Origin: Pleurotus ostreatus/Saccharomyces cerevisiae fusant
Lineage: Eukaryota; Opisthokonta
DNA length: 64,000 bases
Reading direction: 5' to 3'
Assembly (NCBI GenBank): GCA_024196135.1
Contig: JAMQCK010000085.1
Coordinates: forward strand, 1 to 64,000
The notes under the pieces are model-generated. The model did not search any database. It had not been told where the DNA came from and worked only from the letters and a program-made list of their open reading frames with translations. This document shows positions 1-12,044 of this stretch, in pieces (positions within the stretch are counted from its first letter, which is position 1; the number at the start of each line of letters is the position of its first letter). Both the position numbers and the translations under genes were made by a program.

Positions 1-35
1 CCGACGGTGCCAGGGTAAAACTTGACTGTTTGCAG

Positions 36-477
36 GCGATGATCCGCCTCGGGACCGCACGGCTGAGCTACGCAAACTCGGCTTCCCAGCACGAAGGTTA
101 GGGCCCATCCAGATGACCACCGACACCGCCCTTGGTGTCACAAAAATTGTCGTCGGGGACAAAAGTATGTCTACCCTCTCGCGTGATCTTGACCCTCGAG
201 TTGACAGGTCCTTCCAGCGCCTATTGACGAAATACCCTACATCGTGAGTACTAATGGATAACCATGGTGTTCTGATACTAAATTGTACAGGATATGCCGA
301 CCATCCGCTTCAATGCGAAGGTATATTATGCCCCACCGCCACGTACTGTGTTGACCCTCTGTTCAGGAATCCGTCGAGATGCCCTTCCGGTACATATCCC
401 GTAACGGCGAGCCTGTTCTTCCGCCCGGGATGAAGGAGCTGCTGCACGAGGATCTGAACAAGAGCTTCGACTTCTGA
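36..477 (+). CDS. Unknown protein, C-terminal part (runs off left edge)
   Basis: Four exons can be read: about 36-164, 218-243, 291-320 and 367-477. They are separated by short GT-AG introns and stay in one frame to a TGA at 475-477. The upstream exon lies outside the window, since the acceptor at 31-35 has no plausible donor in the first 30 bases. The visible part is about 88 residues, soluble and charged, with no membrane segment. It holds the stretches LRKLGFPARRLGP, MPFRYISRNGEPVLPPG and the C-terminus LHEDLNKSFDF. I do not recognise the family. Phase agreement across three introns argues that the model is real. It is convergent with the next gene, about 250 bases away. Confidence 0.55.
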
Positions 478-726
478 GTGAAGACTTCGGTCGACAAGCA
501 AGCAAATGTATCATGATATGTGCTATAGATCCGCATCGTCAACTAAAATACCCTTTGCTGGAGGTGGGGAACCCACGACCTGCCATGCTATCCGATCTGC
601 AATCCATCCAGATCATCTACAAGCCTCTGATCCCGTCTATCCCGAAACAACAATACGAACCCGACCATTATACGACACTCTAAAGCAGGACACATTCCAG
701 GACGACCCCATCTACAAGGGCGGCGT

Positions 727-1602
727 CTAACGCCTCTCCATCGGGGCATCCAATTCGTCCTCGATCTCGCGGGCCGTACCAAGCAGACACGCGATTCGCC
801 ACGTCACGCTCGCGAGCTGGATGCCTTTGTACCCGCCGTCAGCCCGCGCCCTGGCTTTATCTGCGCAGGGAATACCATGTCAGCTCGCCGGACAGAGGTA
901 ATCCGCGTCTACTTACCTCGGTACTGGCGATATCCCTCCCACAGGTCCCGGTTGTCCCCACGGCGCAGGACGGCACCCCAGAGTCCGGAGTCTATGGCGA
1001 AGGGTTGGTAAGTTTTGCTTAGCTGTGACGGTCGGGGGGCGACTCACTATACGTTAGATTCGCCAGCTTCTGCTCAGACCCTTTTGGCAGGGACGTGTGG
1101 TGGCAGGGGAACTCTGCCACCCGCTGCCAATACACCTTGCTCGACTGGTGCTCGACGTATTCCTCTGCGCGCAAAAGATGAATCAGCATCATCAGTGGCA
1201 ACAACCGCGCATCGAACACGCACTCTCGTCCTCGCCCCTAGTAGCGAACTCGTAAATCTGCTTCTCGCGCCACGAAATGAGCGACTGCGGCTTCCCGTCC
1301 TTCATGACCAGGTCCCAGTCCCTCGACAAGTTACCGTCCACCAGGAACTTCGCCGCGTGCCTCGGGTTGCGCTGCAGCTTGCGCAGGATCTTGTCCTTGC
1401 CACTGAGGAGCGCCTCGAAGACGTCCGCGTCCTTGATGTTGTCCTTGGTGACGATGCGCTCGGCGCGGTGCCAGTAGTAGATGTTCTCGCCGTTGACGGG
1501 GTGGCGGAAGCGCTTCCAGCCTATCGGGTAAGTCCTGACCAGCGGGTGGTCCGAATCGTACTCGCAGAGTGGCGGGTATTGAGTGTCGGCGTAGGAGGAC
1601 AT
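727..1602 (-). CDS. WW-domain-like protein of a basidiomycete family
   Basis: The model has four exons on the minus strand. It starts with MSSYADTQYPP at 1602 and stops at 727-729. Residues 25-55 contain a WW-like segment (PIGWKRFRHPVNGENIYYW followed by a basic stretch), in which a first Trp, an aromatic pair and a following Trp are visible. Downstream are a charged region and a YWQRVAEFPCH motif. This layout resembles fungal WW-domain proteins that carry a conserved C-terminal helical region. WW modules bind proline-rich peptides; the partner is unknown. The intron near 1015-1050 is only about 35 nt in the best model, so that junction is uncertain. A purely hydrophobic C-terminus, common in the family, was not seen. 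Confidence 0.6.
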
Positions 1603-2423
1603 GATTGTAGTGCTGTGGGATGCCAGGACGTTGAAGCAACCTCTCTTATATATCTACAGGTCATAGCGAGTCGTGCAATCATACACTGCCCGACAACAAC
1701 ACGACAAAGGCATGCAGGTCATAAACCTATTCATGAACATCGCTGCCGAACCTTATGCATGCGAGATCAATTCGGGGCAGACTCTGCAACCAGAGTGTGA
1801 AGTAAGATCTCCTTTTGGACGCTCAGGACAACATTCATGTCCGAACACAAAGCGCTAGCGGCATGCATGATGCATGGACCGTACCGGTGCCGCGTAACGC
1901 GTTCAGCTCAAATGCACGTGACCGTGTGTGCCATGCTGCCGGCAGTTGCCGACATTACGACTGCTTCCGACTTACTGTCATCCGCTCTGGTCTATTCTGT
2001 TACTTCCTTGCTTCATGAATGTCACGAAACCTTGATGGTCTTTGCTGATACATATGAACTCTGTATGAGATGGTCTCAAGGCCGCTGAAAGGCGCCGCAT
2101 AACGACCTGAAAGCAAGACTCAACCTCGATTGTACTTACTTCCGGTTGCATCCAGATCTCATGAAGTTGGCTCACGCTATGACATCGGACCTCAAGAGCG
2201 CTGATGGCTCGCAGACTCTACTGCGTGTCGTGGTTCAAGCTCAATCTGCTCGTGTACCTCCGTGAACAGCATCGGCAAGCGCGATTGTTTCCCAACCCAA
2301 CCACAATAGCGCCTTGCCACGAATATCGCTCGGATATATGTGCAGGTCCTCGCAGGTCTGTGCATACATCTTCGTTCTTTCCTCCCCTCCTCCACTACAC
2401 GTACTACTCATAACCATTGCTGA
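1603..2423. other. Intergenic, no gene seen
   Basis: About 820 bases between two divergently transcribed genes, presumably holding both promoters. Only short unrelated open frames occur, and no RNA gene or repeat was recognised. Confidence 0.5.
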
Positions 2424-5277
2424 ATGCCACACGCCGAGCCGCGAGCCACGTCGCCGTCGATGCGGAATGCGACGCTACGTCCCAACAAATCTGGCAGTGC
2501 CAAGGATTCTCACACCCATAAGCGCCACACGACCGCAAAGTCAGACACCAACAGCTTCTTAACTTCCTTCGTCGCCCGCATCCACCGCCTCGATGCCTCC
2601 GTCCGCGCCAGCATCGCCCTTACCAACGAAGTCACCGACAGGCAGAACGCCATCAAGTCATCCATCGCCACGGGCGGTCGGCGCCTCAGCGACCTTGAGG
2701 ACGGTCTTCGCACGATTATCACAGACTATGGCGGCGCCGCAAAGCAAGTCTACGAGTCGAGGGTTGCGCTGAACGAGCGCGCGGGCGCGATCGGCGAGCT
2801 CGGGACCAGGCTGGCTAAAGTAAGCGTTCAGGAGATCTACGACACCGTCTATAGCGCGCCTGAAAGGCTTCCCATTGGCGATGGCCATGCCAATGACCCA
2901 AATTATACCCATTCCACCGACCATGCTCATCTCGAAGAGGAATTCCGTGCCCTCCGCCGACAGCACTACCGCGCCTCCGATGAGCAGCTCGCCCTCTACT
3001 CCCGCCTGGCACGTTCTGAGGGTCAAGCGGAGCAAGGATTCGTGGAGCTGGAGGCAGCGATGGATACCTGGCTGGCCAGGTGGGGAAAGGAGGCGGCGGA
3101 AGCGAGGGAGAGGAGGAAGAGGGCGGAGGAGCGGGAGGAGGAAGAGGAGAGAGAATGGCGGGAGAGGGTGCAGCGGGATAGGCAGGACAAGGAGGTGCTG
3201 GAGATGATAGCTACGGAAATGGCGCGGGAGAGGGAGGCATGGGCTCAGGCGAGGGCGGATGTGGAGCGAGAGACGGCACAAATGGCCCTGGAGGCGGACG
3301 AGATGGAGAAGAGGATGAATGCGAGACCGGAGAGGAAGGAAGAGGAGACAAAGGATGAGCGGAGGGAGGCGAAGGAGGCGGAGGAGGAAGCGAAGAAGAT
3401 GAAGGCAAAGGGGAAAGCGAAGGAGGAGGTGAGAAAGCAGGACGAAAAGACGAAGAAGAAGGAAGAAAGGAAGAAAGAGGAGGAGCGGAAGAAGGAGGAC
3501 GCGCGGCGGACCGAGATTCGGGAGGCGCGGCAGAAGGCGGAGGAACGCAAAAAGGAGGAGGAACAGCAAAAGGAGGAGGAGCGCAAAAAGGAAGAGGAAC
3601 GCAAAAAGGAAGAGGAGCGGAAAGAGGAGGCGCGGAGGAAGAAGGAGAAAGCAGCGAAGAAAGAGAATGTGAAAGCGAAATCGGAGAAGAATGCGGAGAA
3701 GGAAAGGGAGAAAAGGGCAATGCGGGAGAGGGAGCGGAAGGATCTGTCTCCAGAATCGCGTGCGAGGTACGACGAGCAGGCGGTATTAATTGATCGCTAT
3801 GACGCGGCGAAGGAGGAGGAGGAGGCAGAGAAAAGGGCTTTTGTGGCCTGCGTGCCGCCCTTGACGCCGCCTACGACTCCAATGCCGACTCCTGCAAGCC
3901 ATCGCGACGTGCCCAATGTGGCCCCGCGCGCGCCACGTTCTAACGTTACTCCCGCGTCGTCTACTCCAAGTCAGCCCGCGCCAGTCCGACAACAGCCTCA
4001 ACGAGCGCCATCCACTGCTGTTCCACCCGCATCTTCCACTCCCGCACAACCTGCAGTGACGCCTTCCCCAGTATCACATTCACTGCCCGCAGATTCTGGA
4101 CTGGCTTCCACCGAAGGAAATCCTGAATGCGATACCGGCATCTATACCCCCGATCACCCTATTCTCCAACGTCGAGCACGACGAGGAAGAGAAGGCGGGT
4201 GGAGTCGAGGCAACTCTCCGTGGCCGGTCAACGTAGAGCTGACGCCTGGCACTGAACCGATCTACCACGGAGAGGGACTGCAGGCCGAGGCAGAGGACGG
4301 TCAGTCATTCCAAGCGTTTCTTGCAAGAGGAATTACGAGTGCTCATCGCTGATACAGAAGATGACTGGCGAGGAACAGTTGTCTCGTCTTCAAGTTGTTC
4401 GTCTATATCGCTCAGCGACGATATGGAAACCGAGATCTCGAAAGCCAGGAAGAAAATGCGGAAGTTACTTCCCCCTACGAAGCGACCGAGTCGTGGGACC
4501 TCGAAGTCGATTAGCGCGGCCGAGGCCATGGAAGAAACGTCGCAGAGTGCGCCTCCCCCCGAAGTACCGACATCTGGTTCTCAAGTGCCAGACCCCGCGC
4601 CATCGCAATCGCAAACATCCCAGCCTGCACCGGCATCCGCATCCAATTCGAGCTCACCTCCTCTCCGGAAACAAATACGCTTCTATAACCGGGACACGTC
4701 TTATTACTCCTTCTGCAATATCGCCAGCTATCCAGTAACTCACGACGGCGAGACGTACCCGACCGCCGAGCACCTATTCCACGCGATGAAGGTACGCTCG
4801 TAAACTTCACTGGGCCAGTATGCCCTAACGCTGACGTGCGCACAAGTTTTTGCGCAGCAACGGCGACATCGCTAGGCGCATCCGCAACACAAACGACATT
4901 GACGAAGTGGCTCGCTTGGCCGACCGCCTCCACGCCCGCGTACCACAAGATTGGTGGAACAATATGATCGATGTGGTGAGCCAACTGAATTTTGTCTGGG
5001 TGACATCAGAGCTGAGAAATTTTCTAAGATGCATGATATACTGCTGGATAAGTTCCTGCAGCACGAGGATTTGCAGGCGCTGCTGCTATCGACAGGGGAT
5101 GCAGAGCTCGTTTTTGTGAGTACAAGTGCTTACGAAACTCTGACTCATCGTACTTACGCATACAAGGACTCGGTCGAAGATGGATACTGGGGAGTAGATA
5201 GGGATGAGACGGGTAACAATATGCTGGGCAGGACGCTAGAACGAGTGAGAGAAGAGTTGAGGAAGGTGCGAACCTAA
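2424..5277 (+). CDS. Long charged coiled-coil protein with C-terminal NADAR (YbiA-like) domain
   Basis: Five exons fit: 2424-4299, 4358-4791, 4847-4975, 5017-5115 and 5167-5277, all in phase, giving about 880 residues. Residues 1-210 are helical. Residues about 220-450 are an extreme Glu/Lys/Arg coiled coil built of KKEEERKKEEE-type runs. Residues about 465-690 are Pro/Ser/Thr-rich and probably disordered. The C-terminal 165 residues form the NADAR domain: IRFYNRDTSYYSFCNIA, then TYPTAEHLFHAMKF, then DSVEDGYWGVD and NMLGRTLERVREEL. These match the conserved blocks of YbiA/NADAR proteins, which hydrolyse N-glycosidic bonds of ADP-ribose-type or riboflavin-intermediate substrates. The domain is interrupted by three introns. 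The coiled coil suggests assembly or scaffolding; substrate and location are unknown. Confidence 0.8.
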
Positions 5278-5930
5278 CAAGGTTTTTTTGCCCTCTCAGT
5301 CGCAACGTCTGCACCAAGTCTGATGACAACATATGTATAAGATTACGTCAGTAGCACCTTGAATTACTTATTCGGGCCACAGAGCTGCAAAGCATACGAA
5401 AGCAAGATGCTGGCGCGGACGTCCTCGGCATTTGCCGTGGCGCCGCGTTATCGGACTGTGATTCGTACAGCGCCACAAATCTTCTGCTCTCTACGGTCAC
5501 CTACCGCAATCGGTTCTTGCTTCACCGAAATCCAGATTTACGGATGTATCAGGAACTCAGAACCTTGCAACGACATGATGAAGGGCAAGCTCAACATCTC
5601 CTCGCGCGATCTCTGTAGCCTATAGGTTTGGGCGTTCTCGCAGCTTCCTCGTCGCTTGGATGAAAAGTACTTCGCAAGGCCTTGTCATGGGAACAAGAAC
5701 GTCCTTCCCTCCTGTGGCTCCTAGCTGAGCAGCTTAGTGAAACATATATCGCAGTTTGGAAAGTGTAGTACGAGTAGAGCCCATTCGGGCGTAGCTCTGC
5801 TTCCGTCCCGGATCAGTCCTCGAGGAAGCCTATACGACGCCCCGCCAATTGTACGTTTCCTTTCTTTCCCAACGCTCATCTCCGGTCGGCAACCTAGGCT
5901 CAGAATCTCGCCGCTTGCCTACTCTCGCAC
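5278..5930. other. Intergenic, no gene seen
   Basis: About 650 bases. An 88-codon open frame at 5359-5625 has no recognisable features and no supporting splice sites, so it is left out. Confidence 0.45.
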
Positions 5931-7602
5931 ATGGATCCCTTACTCAACGACGACCTCGCCCAGGCGGCCGCGTCCATCGACACCATCTGTAACTTCTTCG
6001 ACCATATCTCGCCGGACGACCTCCCTGCGCCGCCTTTTGCGGAGCTCCTACAGCCTATGCACACTCACAGCACTCTGTCGACCTGCGAAAGCAGCAAGCG
6101 GGAACATACTGGGCGGCTCGCTATTTCTTTTGCAGCGAGCGCGCACGTTGCGAAGAAGTTGCCCAAAGGCTGGGAGGGAGCGATCGAGGTACGCGGCTAG
6201 ACTTTCTAGAAGAATGCTATGGATCGCTCATCACAACTGTAGTACGCCATTTCCATCTATGTCCACCCCCGAGTTCTGGCGAGCATGGCGGACACCTTCA
6301 ATATACCCGCCGCGCACGCTACTCCCTCACACCTCGCTTTTCTTCGCTACGCGAGCGACGCTATAGGATGCTACGGCGACAAAGGCCGAAGAGGTATTGA
6401 AGCTTGGCTGCTGGAGATCTACGCGCTACTACCGCCCATACACATACCTGGGTGCGTCATCATCTCGCTAGACGCTACCCGTTTGCTCATGATCCTCCTT
6501 CAGCACATTCTACGTCTCCGAAACTGAATCCTCGTACAACTTTGGTAAGGATTTTACTCGTCCTTTGTCCATTATACTAACTTACCGACCAGAATTTGCT
6601 CGTGAGACGCTCGCCCTGCGTCTTGGAGATCACCCGGCGCCACCCTCTGTCTCCCCCTCATCGAGCCTAAACCTAAGCGACCTTTCATGGGAATCGGAGG
6701 ACTTCGATGACCACTTTTCACAAGATTCTATCTCGAACATCAAATCGACCTACGCTCATCCTACCTGCGCGCTCCTCAATATCACTGTCGAAGCTAGCGA
6801 AAAGATATACGCCTGCGGCGACCAACTCCTCACCCAACGGCCTCTCGGCCCCCTTGAGCGCGGTCATTTATTCTCACAGAGGCGCAACACACTCGTTCAT
6901 GAACAGCAAGGGGCCCTCGTGCTCAACAACTCCTTGTGGCCTGTCCTACTCCACCGCTGGCCTGACGCGCCCCTCGACTTCTGCGGCACTATGCTCGATC
7001 TTCTCACCAGCGACGCCTTCCTGGCGTACATGCTTCTTCGATGCTCGCATGAGGACCTAGCGCTCGAGGGCGCAGAGGCCCACGCTCGAGCTGTCCGCGC
7101 TTATCTCGGACAGTACTGGCGTATGCGCGGGTGGCAGGCGACTCGCGATCTGTGCTTGCAAGTCTGGGTTCCTCTGCTCGACATCGCCTTCGATATGGTC
7201 GGACACGGCGCTGGGGCGGAGACTGCCGCGGCTGGCGATCTTTCTACGCCGGCCTGTCGGCTGGACTGCGTTGATGACACGATGCTGGCTGGAGCCGACG
7301 CGGACGAAACGTTGGTTGAAGCTCCCGAAACTTGGAGCGGAAAGTCTCCGTCTGTTGAAGAGAACTTCTCGCGTCGCAAGCGCCTGGCTCCCTACGTGGT
7401 TGAGCGACGCGGTCGCCGGGTCTTCGTCTCTGACGGTAAGTTCACATATTTCTGGAATTGTTCTAATCTAACAACCTTTCAGACGGCTGGCTGTCTGGTA
7501 AAGAGAACGTTTGTACAACGCAGCCCCTTGTCTCGAAGACTTTCTTCGATGGCATGCATACTACACGACGAGCGCTCCTCGAGAAGAGCTTGGTCTCCTG
7601 AT
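5931..7602 (+). CDS. Unknown multi-exon protein
   Basis: Five exons stay in phase from ATG 5931 to TGA 7600-7602: about 5931-6188, 6243-6440, 6500-6544, 6593-7434 and 7484-7602. The product is about 485 residues. The first 180 residues are helical and include the phrases LPKGWEGAIEYAISIYVHP and CYGDKGRRGIEAWLLEIYALL. The middle part has Ser/Asp-rich stretches. Near the C-terminus there is a basic patch (RRKRLAPYVVERRGRRVF). No signal peptide or membrane span is apparent. I do not recognise the family; an RNase III-like fold was considered for the N-terminal part, but the signature acidic motif is missing. Long open exons and consistent phases make it a credible gene. Confidence 0.6.
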
Positions 7603-7949
7603 GAAGCTCTACATGCCCTCTTTCCTTCAATATTACTATGCTACTGGTATTCATACAGTACCTGCTACTCTTCACGACTTCACCCTGTCTTCATACTATC
7701 ATTCTGTCAATATAAACCTATGTGCATGCGAACGTCTTGCGTCGGTTTGAACTTCAACCGTGGGAATCACGCCCGCCGTCACGTTGTGATTTCCTTTGGC
7801 CCAATTCGTTCATTCGCCCTTGCTTCGAACTTTGACTGTGGTCACTCGAATATATCCATCGTCATGCAAAAATATCCCCATTATACACCTATGCAATACA
7901 ACACTCATCGTACACCAACGATTTCAGCCAAAGCAGCCCATGAAGAAGA
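7603..7949. other. Convergent intergenic region
   Basis: The 3' flanks of two convergent genes. It is AT-richer than its surroundings, and nothing else was recognised. Confidence 0.45.
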
Positions 7950-9175
7950 CTAATACACGAGAGCGAGACGCAGCTCAATACTTGACCGCGGCTTCCCCAT
8001 GTTCTTCCTTTCTTCGTCGAAGACTGCAGAGGAAAGATGAGGTGTCTGATGGCGCTATGGAGACGGTGGACGTACAAGCAGTGTGGGGAACGCAGCCGGC
8101 TTTGCCGTAGGGGATTGCTGGGGGCAAGGTGAGTGACGAGCTATGCAAGATGTATGTGCGCTTACTGTTGTCGAATTGGCGGAAGATGAGGGCCTCGTCG
8201 GGCATCTGGTCGTGCACGTACATCCACCGCATGTTCTCTGCAAGCATAGTCAGCAAACTCCTCCTATCAAGCTCCGCGCGGTACCCACCATTGTGCCGAA
8301 TGAAGTAGCCACCGCCGTACTGCGTGGACGATAAGCCAGGAAGAACATTAGCAGGAGGAAGCATAGCGCACCTTGTCCGTAGTCCACATCATGTCGCTCG
8401 GGTCGAGCGTCGATGCGTCGCACAGCGCCAGAGGTGCGTCCATCACCGGCCCATTCAGCGGACGCCAAACGTTGCTGACGATCGTTCAGGAAACCCCTTT
8501 CTCGCGCAAATAAGCCAGCAACGCACATGATCGCCACCCTCTCCGCATCCTGATGCTCTCCGTCGAACGCAGCCAGCAGCCGCGTGCGGGCGCGCTCCTT
8601 GTTGATGTCGACGTGGACCGCGGGCACGGGCTGCATGCCGAGCGCCTTCTCCTGCGCCTGGTCATAGTTCGCGTCGACGTTGTCCTCGTCGCCGGGTGTG
8701 CGTCGGCTGCGAGGTGGTGTTCAGTGGGATGCGCGTTGCGCAGAACGTGCGTCCTCACCGAATCTGATAGTTGATGCATCTGACCTCCTTCGCGCCAGTG
8801 ATGCTCTTGATGTAGCTATCGTTCCCCGTCAGCACAATGCGATCAAAGGTCTCCCTCCCCGAACTGGCCCATGAAAACGCAAGACCGCACTCACTCGCAC
8901 GTAAACTTTGCGTACCGATCCTGCCACCCCTCCGGACCGTCCAGTTCTGCGAACGGGAGATTCACCCATGTGAAGCCATTCTCCTCAAGTGTCGGCTTCT
9001 TCGCCTCCTTCCGCAGATCGTGCATCGGCACCTCGTTCGGGCTGAGGTAGAGGCTCTCTCCATTGGCGACGAGCTTCACGAAGGGGAACTCGAACGCGCC
9101 CGGGGCGGTCTTGTCGTTCGCGAAGTTGAGGCGCGTCCGGAAGGGGGCGGTTTGGACCATGCTGAAGTCGGACAA
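7950..9175 (-). CDS. AsaB / GA4-desaturase / CmcJ-family hydroxylase-like protein
   Basis: Several exons on the minus strand, starting with MSDFSMVQTAPFRTRLNF at 9175 and stopping at 7950-7952. Family blocks appear in order: VQTAPFRTRLNF at the N-terminus, EVRCINYQIRRR near residue 110, VPAVHVDINKERA near 145, the block SNVWRPLNGPVMDAPLALCD around 195, GGGYFIRHN, then MYVHDQMPDEALIFRQFD, and finally KAGCVPHTAF. This is the layout of the AsaB-like family: Fe(II)/2-oxoglutarate-type hydroxylases or desaturases that often sit in secondary-metabolite or catabolic clusters. Length, about 285-290 residues, is normal. The last exon is needed for the family C-terminus (SSIELRLALVY). It is divergent from the transporter gene, with an 830-base shared upstream region. 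The substrate is unknown. Confidence 0.8.
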
Positions 9176-10005
9176 AGTGTGCGATCGGCGGTAGAGGGGA
9201 TGAAGAAGAGAAGGTATCTGGGGAAGAAGTACGGCTGGATGGTATAGAGTCGAGAGATCAGGTACCCCGCCCCCGATTCGCTGATATATGCCTGCTGACG
9301 CGTTCTCGAGCGGGTCTGCACAGGAAGCACCGGATCGTCTCGACCACAGCGTGCGGGGTCGTCAATACCGAAGGGCTCTGCCCAGCTTGGTTGCTCCTCA
9401 GGGACGCGCAGTGATAAGGTCGACGGGTGGGAGCAAACCAAGATAAGATTACATACCGCACCTGGGCATCGGACTCAGACACGGGTCAGCCAATCTGAGA
9501 TCCCAGAGCGCTCCTGACCTGAATCATCGTCCCCCTGCCTGCGCCACCCGAGCGGCCCAACTTAGCTCTGCGCCCGGCCCATTGATTCAGAACGTCCCGG
9601 CTCGCAGCCGGGCGGCGTCCAACACCCCGCGCGGCTTCTCAGACCCCGCACGAGGGCGCGCCGCGTCTTCGACGCCGCCGCGGACGCATGTGGTCACCGC
9701 GCTCGCCTCTGGCCAACGTCGCGCACGACGACGAGCGCGCCTTCTCACCGCTCTTGAACCGTCCCGCGCCACAGGGCTCAATTCGCGCTTTCACTGTTAC
9801 AGCGGCGGGCGCCGCTTGGACTGCGCTCCCGGACCCACGGCCCCACGGTTCACTTATCTCTGCGGTCGAATTTATCTGCACGCATCCAATGATAAGTGCG
9901 GTATAGCGTATATAAACCCGCGCACACGCTTTTGGGCAGCTGAGCCCCATCGCCCCCTCCTCCCCGCCTCCCTTCCCCCCGACAAGTGACCGCCGCTTCG
10001 TCAAT
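9176..10005. promoter_or_regulatory. Shared divergent promoter region
   Basis: About 830 bases lie between the divergent oxidase and transporter genes. The half nearer the transporter is very GC-rich and open in several frames on both strands, which I read as composition rather than coding. It is a plausible place for co-regulation of the two genes. Confidence 0.4.
9911..9916 (+). promoter_or_regulatory. TATA box of the sugar-transporter gene
   Basis: TATAAA, inside gtatataaacc, lies 95 bases upstream of the ATG at 10006. It is followed by a pyrimidine-rich stretch just before the start codon, a normal layout for a strongly expressed fungal gene. Confidence 0.5.
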
Positions 10006-12044
10006 ATGGTCGCCGGTATGGAGACGTTCAGGAGTGTCCCGAATCATGACTCGCACTTGGTGGGTTTCTGAGTCCGCTTCTTGTCGGCGAGTGGGAAGAC
10101 TGACGCACCGCTACAGCCATGGTACCAGAACAAGGGTCTGCGCGAGCTCAACTTACTGCTTCTTTGCGTTTTCGTCGCGCAGTTCTTGAACGGGTTCGAT
10201 AGTGCGCTGCTCAGCAGCTTCCAGTCCATGGCGTCTTGGAAGGCTTGTAAGTGGTCGCGTGCCACATTGATCTTCGTCGTCCTGACTTCCCTCACTAGCT
10301 CTCGGTAACCCCGACTCAAGCAGGATTGGTCTTCTCAATGCGGCTATGTACCTGTCTGGCAGTGAGTCCCGCTCGTCTGCGGTGGCCTATGCTCTTGCTC
10401 AAGGATTCCCTCTCAGTCGTCATCGCCCCGGTCGCTGCGTACGTTGCGGACAAGTGGGGTCGCAAGTGGTGCATTCGCTACTCCTCCGCTGCGAATTTCA
10501 TTGGCACGGCTATCGGCACGGCATCTGGTGCGGGCTCCACGAGCGGCTATGGCATGTTCATTGCCTCTCGAGTTATTGTGAGTAGAGGTCGCAATATCGC
10601 TCAGTCGTTGGGCGCTAACCTTGTCTCTGTAGATCGGCTCCGGTCTGGCCTTCGCGCTCATGGTCTGCCCTATCATGTGAGTTGCCCACGAGAGCTCGTT
10701 CGGTGTGCAACGCTAACTTTCATTCCAGCCTGCAGGAGCTTCCTCACCCGAAGCACCGGACGTGGCTCGCGGGTTCCTTCAACATCTCGTTCATCATCGG
10801 CAACTTCATCGCGGGTTGGGTCACTTTCGGTTGCAGTTACATCAAGACCGACTGGGCGTGGCGCATCCCGTATCTCATCCACCTTCCTTTCGCGTTGCTG
10901 ATGATGATCCTGATCAACTGGGTTCCCGAGTCGCCGCGTTGGCTCAGTGAGTTTCCATTCGCCGTTACTAGGTGAATCATGCTGACCGACTTCCAGTCAA
11001 CAAGGGTCGCGAAGACGAGGCGCGCGCTCTGTTCGTCAAGTACCACGCCAACGGCTACGAGAACGACGAGCTCGTCGAGTTCGAGATGGCCGAGGTCAAG
11101 GAGGCCATCGTCCACGAGAAGACCTACAAGCAGGATTCGTGGAAGTCTATCATCTCTAACAAGAGCAGCCGGCACCGCGTTGGCTGTGTGATGTTGATCG
11201 CCATCTGCCAGAACCTTTCCGGCACGGCTATCATCGCGTACTACTACACGTCCAGTGAGCAGTCTTTCCTTGTCTTCTTGTCATCCCTTGCTCACATCTC
11301 GCCAGTCCTCAAGCTCGTCGGCATCACCGACACCCCGACGCAGACGGGCATCAACGCCGGCCTCACCTCCTTCACCGTCCTCATGGCGCTCTTCGGCCTG
11401 TGGCTCACGCAGCGCGTCCGCCGGCGCCCGCAGCTCCTCTCCACCTGGGCCGCCGTCATCCTCGCCAACATCGGGCTCATCGTCTGCACGGCCGAGTACA
11501 CGAAGACGGGCAAGACGGGCGCGGGCATCGGCGCCGTCGTCTTCGTCTGGCTCTACAACGGCGCGTTCTTCGTCAGCTGCGGGTCCATCTTCTTCTCGTA
11601 CCCGGCGGAGGTGCTCCATTACTCGATCCGCGCCAAGGGCATGATGGTGTGGACGATCACGGCGAAGTGTCTGTCGGTGTTCAGCGCGTACACGAACCCG
11701 GTTGCGAGTGAGTGGGTTTGGGGTTGTTTTGTGGCAATTGTGCTGACGAGTCGTGCAGTGTCGAACATTGGGTGGAAGTGGTACACCTTCTACACGTGCA
11801 TCCTCGTCGTCACCGGAATCTGTCTCTTCCTCTTCATCGTGGAGACCAAGGGCCGCACGCTCGAGGAGTATGTCGTCTTCCTGCAGTCCCCTCGTACCGC
11901 CGCTCACACCTTCCCAGAATCGGTCAACTCTTCGACGGCGTCCCGCTCGAGGCCGCCCAGCACCCGGGCCACACCATCGACGAGCTCAAGAAGGACTCGA
12001 CGACCGTCAACGTCTCCGCGGCAGAGTCGCTGGAGAAGGTCTGA
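10006..12044 (+). CDS. MFS sugar transporter (hexose/lactose-permease type)
   Basis: A multi-exon gene with ATG 10006 and TGA 12042-12044, about 520 residues. It has the twelve hydrophobic segments of the major facilitator superfamily sugar-porter family. Signature motifs are VADKWGRKW after TM2-3 (the G-R-K/R loop), the PESPRWLINKGR motif after TM6 and VETKGRTLEEIGQLFDG after TM12. The central loop contains the usual charged helix region (EFEMAEVKEAIVHEKTYK). It is a plasma-membrane proton symporter or facilitator for a sugar or related polyol or acid; the substrate cannot be told from sequence. It lies head-to-head with the AsaB-like gene and upstream, in tandem, of the decarboxylase-lactonase fusion. 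Confidence 0.9.

Noticed and set aside
1015..1800. 261-codon plus-strand frame
   Set aside because: Lies opposite the spliced WW-like gene, which has better motif and intron support.
2658..3569. 303-codon minus-strand frame, Leu/Pro-rich
   Set aside because: Antisense shadow of the purine-rich E/K coiled coil. Composition alone removes stops.
5359..5625. 88-codon plus-strand frame
   Set aside because: No features; lies in a spacer.
9582..10004. Overlapping 120-135-codon frames on both strands
   Set aside because: Promoter-proximal GC-rich DNA with a TATA box; no splice or domain support.
11281..11907. 208-codon minus-strand frame
   Set aside because: Antisense of the sugar transporter; low-complexity charged sequence typical of GC-rich shadows.
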